Source of the DNA: Rhodocyclales bacterium
GTDB taxonomy: Bacteria > Pseudomonadota > Gammaproteobacteria > Burkholderiales > Rhodocyclaceae
Assembly: GCA_016214145.1 (NCBI GenBank)
Contig: JACRPA010000003.1
Location: 1-64,000 of the forward strand
DNA length: 64,000 bases
Direction of reading: 5' to 3'
Both the position numbers and the translations under genes were made by a program. Under the pieces are notes generated by a model. The model was given only the letters and a program-made list of their open reading frames with translations. It searched no databases and was not told the origin of the DNA. Below, piece by piece: positions 62,723 to 64,000 of this stretch (position 1 is its first letter; every line of letters begins with the position of its first letter).

Positions 62723-63667
62723 ATGAGGATAGGCATTGTGGTGGACTCGGCGTGCGACCTGCCGAAGTCATTCATCGAGGAGAACAACATCGTCGTCATG
62801 CCGATTTCGGTTCGCGTCGGCGAGCATCTGTTCGTCGACCGGCGCGATCCGGAGGAAACCTGGTCGTTCTACGCCAGCCACCTCGACACGCGCACGGAGG
62901 ATCACGCCGAATCGATCCCCTGGTCGCAGCAGCAGATCGAGGACCTGTTCCTCGACAAGCTGGTGCTGGAATACGACCACGTCTTCTGCCTCACCATCAC
63001 CAGCGCGCGCAGCCTGATCTACACGCATGCCAACCAGGCCTCGCTCAACATCGTCGGCCGCTACAAGGAGCGCCGCCGCCTGGCCGGCGTGCCGGGCCCG
63101 TTCAGCGTCGCCGTCATCAACACCCGCACCATGTTCACCGGCCAGGGCGTGCAGGCGGCCGAGGTGGTGCGCCTGATCCGCGAAGGCGGCACGCCCTCGC
63201 AGATCGGCGCGCGCATCCGCCAGCTCACCGAAGAGACCTACGCCTTCCTCATGCCGGCCGACCTGTTCCATGTCTACAAGCGCGCCTCCAAGCGCGGCGA
63301 CAAGAGCATCAACTGGGGCACTTACACCCTCGGCCAGATGCTCGACGTCAAGCCCATCCTCTGCTCGCACCGCGACCAGACCGGCCCGGTGGGAAAGGTG
63401 CGCGGCTTCGACACAGGCGTCGAAAAGCTGTTCCGCAATACGGCGGACCAGATCCGCAAGGGCCTCAAGGCGCCGCAAGTATGCATCAGCTACGGCGGCA
63501 ATCCCGAGCAGGTGAAGGCCATGCCCGGCTACGCGGAACTGGACCGCGCCGCGCGCCAGCACGAGGTCGACATCATGACTTCGGTGATGAGCATGACGGC
63601 GGCGGTGAACGTCGGCTCCGGCGCACTCTCCGTGGCCTATGCCGCAGGACCCCACGCCTTCCATTGA
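62723..63667 (+). CDS. DegV-family fatty-acid-binding protein
   Basis: The 314-residue protein starts 'MRIGIVVDSACDLPKSFIEE', the DegV signature, and continues with 'VCLTITSARSL'-type elements ('VFCLTITSARSLIYTHANQA') and 'NWGTYTLGQMLDVKPILCSH'. DegV proteins bind a fatty acid and serve FakB-like roles in Firmicutes; here the lipid context (fadE, fadI, MaoC-like) fits. GGGGAGGGG precedes the ATG; the earlier ORF-track start is a shadow. Confidence 0.88.
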   Translation: MRIGIVVDSACDLPKSFIEENNIVVMPISVRVGEHLFVDRRDPEETWSFYASHLDTRTEDHAESIPWSQQQIEDLFLDKLVLEYDHVFCLTITSARSLIYTHANQASLNIVGRYKERRRLAGVPGPFSVAVINTRTMFTGQGVQAAEVVRLIREGGTPSQIGARIRQLTEETYAFLMPADLFHVYKRASKRGDKSINWGTYTLGQMLDVKPILCSHRDQTGPVGKVRGFDTGVEKLFRNTADQIRKGLKAPQVCISYGGNPEQVKAMPGYAELDRAARQHEVDIMTSVMSMTAAVNVGSGALSVAYAAGPHAFH

Positions 63668-63668
63668 G

Positions 63669-64000
63669 ATGAAGCCGGAGATCCGCCTCGACTACCGCGC
63701 GCGCCCCTCGGCGCTGGCCTTCATGGCGCGGGCGCTGCGGCCTTCGCCCGGCCTGAAGCGCGGCGTGCCGGCCATCGCGGCGCGCTGGCGCCACCGCGTC
63801 GCGCCGGCCGAGCTGGCGCGCTTCAACGCGCTCTCCGGCCTGCCCGGGAGCGAGACGCTGCCGCTGCTCTACCCGCACACCATCGCCTTTCCCCTGCATA
63901 TGGCCATCCTCACCCAGCCGGCCTTTCCGGTGCCGATCTGGACGGTGCTGCAGGTGCGCAACCGCATCCAGCAACACGCGCCGCTGGCGCGCGACGCCAC
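63669..64000 (+). CDS. MaoC-like acyl dehydratase, N-terminal part (cut by window end)
   Basis: From ATG 63669 the frame runs open to the end of the window (~110 residues): 'MKPEIRLDYRARPSALAFMA' ... 'LPLLYPHTIAFPLHMAILTQ' ... 'PIWTVLQVRNRIQQHAPL'. The middle pattern is typical of MaoC-like hydratases/dehydratases of acyl-CoA. It starts one base after the DegV stop, so it is co-transcribed. It is not in the ORF track because no stop is reached. Confidence 0.8.
   Translation, partial: MKPEIRLDYRARPSALAFMARALRPSPGLKRGVPAIAARWRHRVAPAELARFNALSGLPGSETLPLLYPHTIAFPLHMAILTQPAFPVPIWTVLQVRNRIQQHAPLARDA

Overview
The window is GC-rich and reads as a betaproteobacterial chromosome. The likely affiliation is Rhodocyclales or Sterolibacteriaceae; this is inferred from the tuf-S10-spc-alpha gene order, the AorABC-type aldehyde oxidoreductase genes, the assimilatory Fe-S APS reductase and the FadE/PsrA-type fatty-acid genes. 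No 16S or other marker gene is present to fix the genus.

Region 1 (1-14384) is the tuf end followed by the complete S10, spc and alpha ribosomal operons, all on +. Sharp sigma70 promoters sit before rplN and rpsM, and an intrinsic terminator follows rplQ. Region 2 (14411-23331) is sulfur metabolism: a D-cysteine desulfhydrase-like PLP enzyme, then a leftward cysI-cysH-cysD-cysN operon with a TauE permease, divergent from cysB. A prolyl-iminopeptidase-like gene follows, with a 187-bp MITE-like element supplying its stop codon.

Region 3 (23528-34966, all -) is a PQQ locus: tonB, a NarL-type two-component system, a TonB receptor very like the PQQ importer YncD/PqqU, a NosR-like flavo/iron-sulfur membrane protein, then pqqA-pqqD-pqqE, a 32-residue membrane microprotein, a PuuD-like membrane protein, serC and a degenerate PyrD paralogue. 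pqqB and pqqC are absent from the window. A 17-bp palindrome lies before both the receptor and tonB.

Region 4 (35000-49850) is an alcohol/aldehyde oxidation island. It holds a PQQ alcohol dehydrogenase with a lanthanide-type WDxD signature, YceI, a second TonB receptor, an AcoR-type sigma54 activator, a dihaem cytochrome c, a XoxJ-like binding protein, a YVTN beta-propeller, a tungsten aldehyde oxidoreductase set (aorABC), a cytochrome c and a DUF1097 membrane protein. Five GG-N10-GC sigma54 promoters precede the transcription units. A shared inverted repeat, TGTnnC-N5-GnnACA, lies upstream of three of them. I read this as one regulon: periplasmic alcohol oxidation by the PQQ enzyme and cytochrome, then cytoplasmic aldehyde oxidation by the tungsten enzyme. 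At the aorA/aorB junction the end of aorA and the beginning of aorB are missing, which is either a real deletion or an assembly error.

Region 5 (50083-64000) holds two uncharacterised overlapping genes (one resembling an ISL3 transposase N-terminal domain), a NYN-domain protein, a glutamate/aspartate ABC importer, an Atm1-type exporter, and a PsrA-like regulator in front of fadE, fadI, degV and a truncated MaoC-like gene. Three families of extragenic palindromes are scattered through the intergenic gaps. No tRNA, rRNA or CRISPR was seen. No gene-free stretch exceeds 300 bases.
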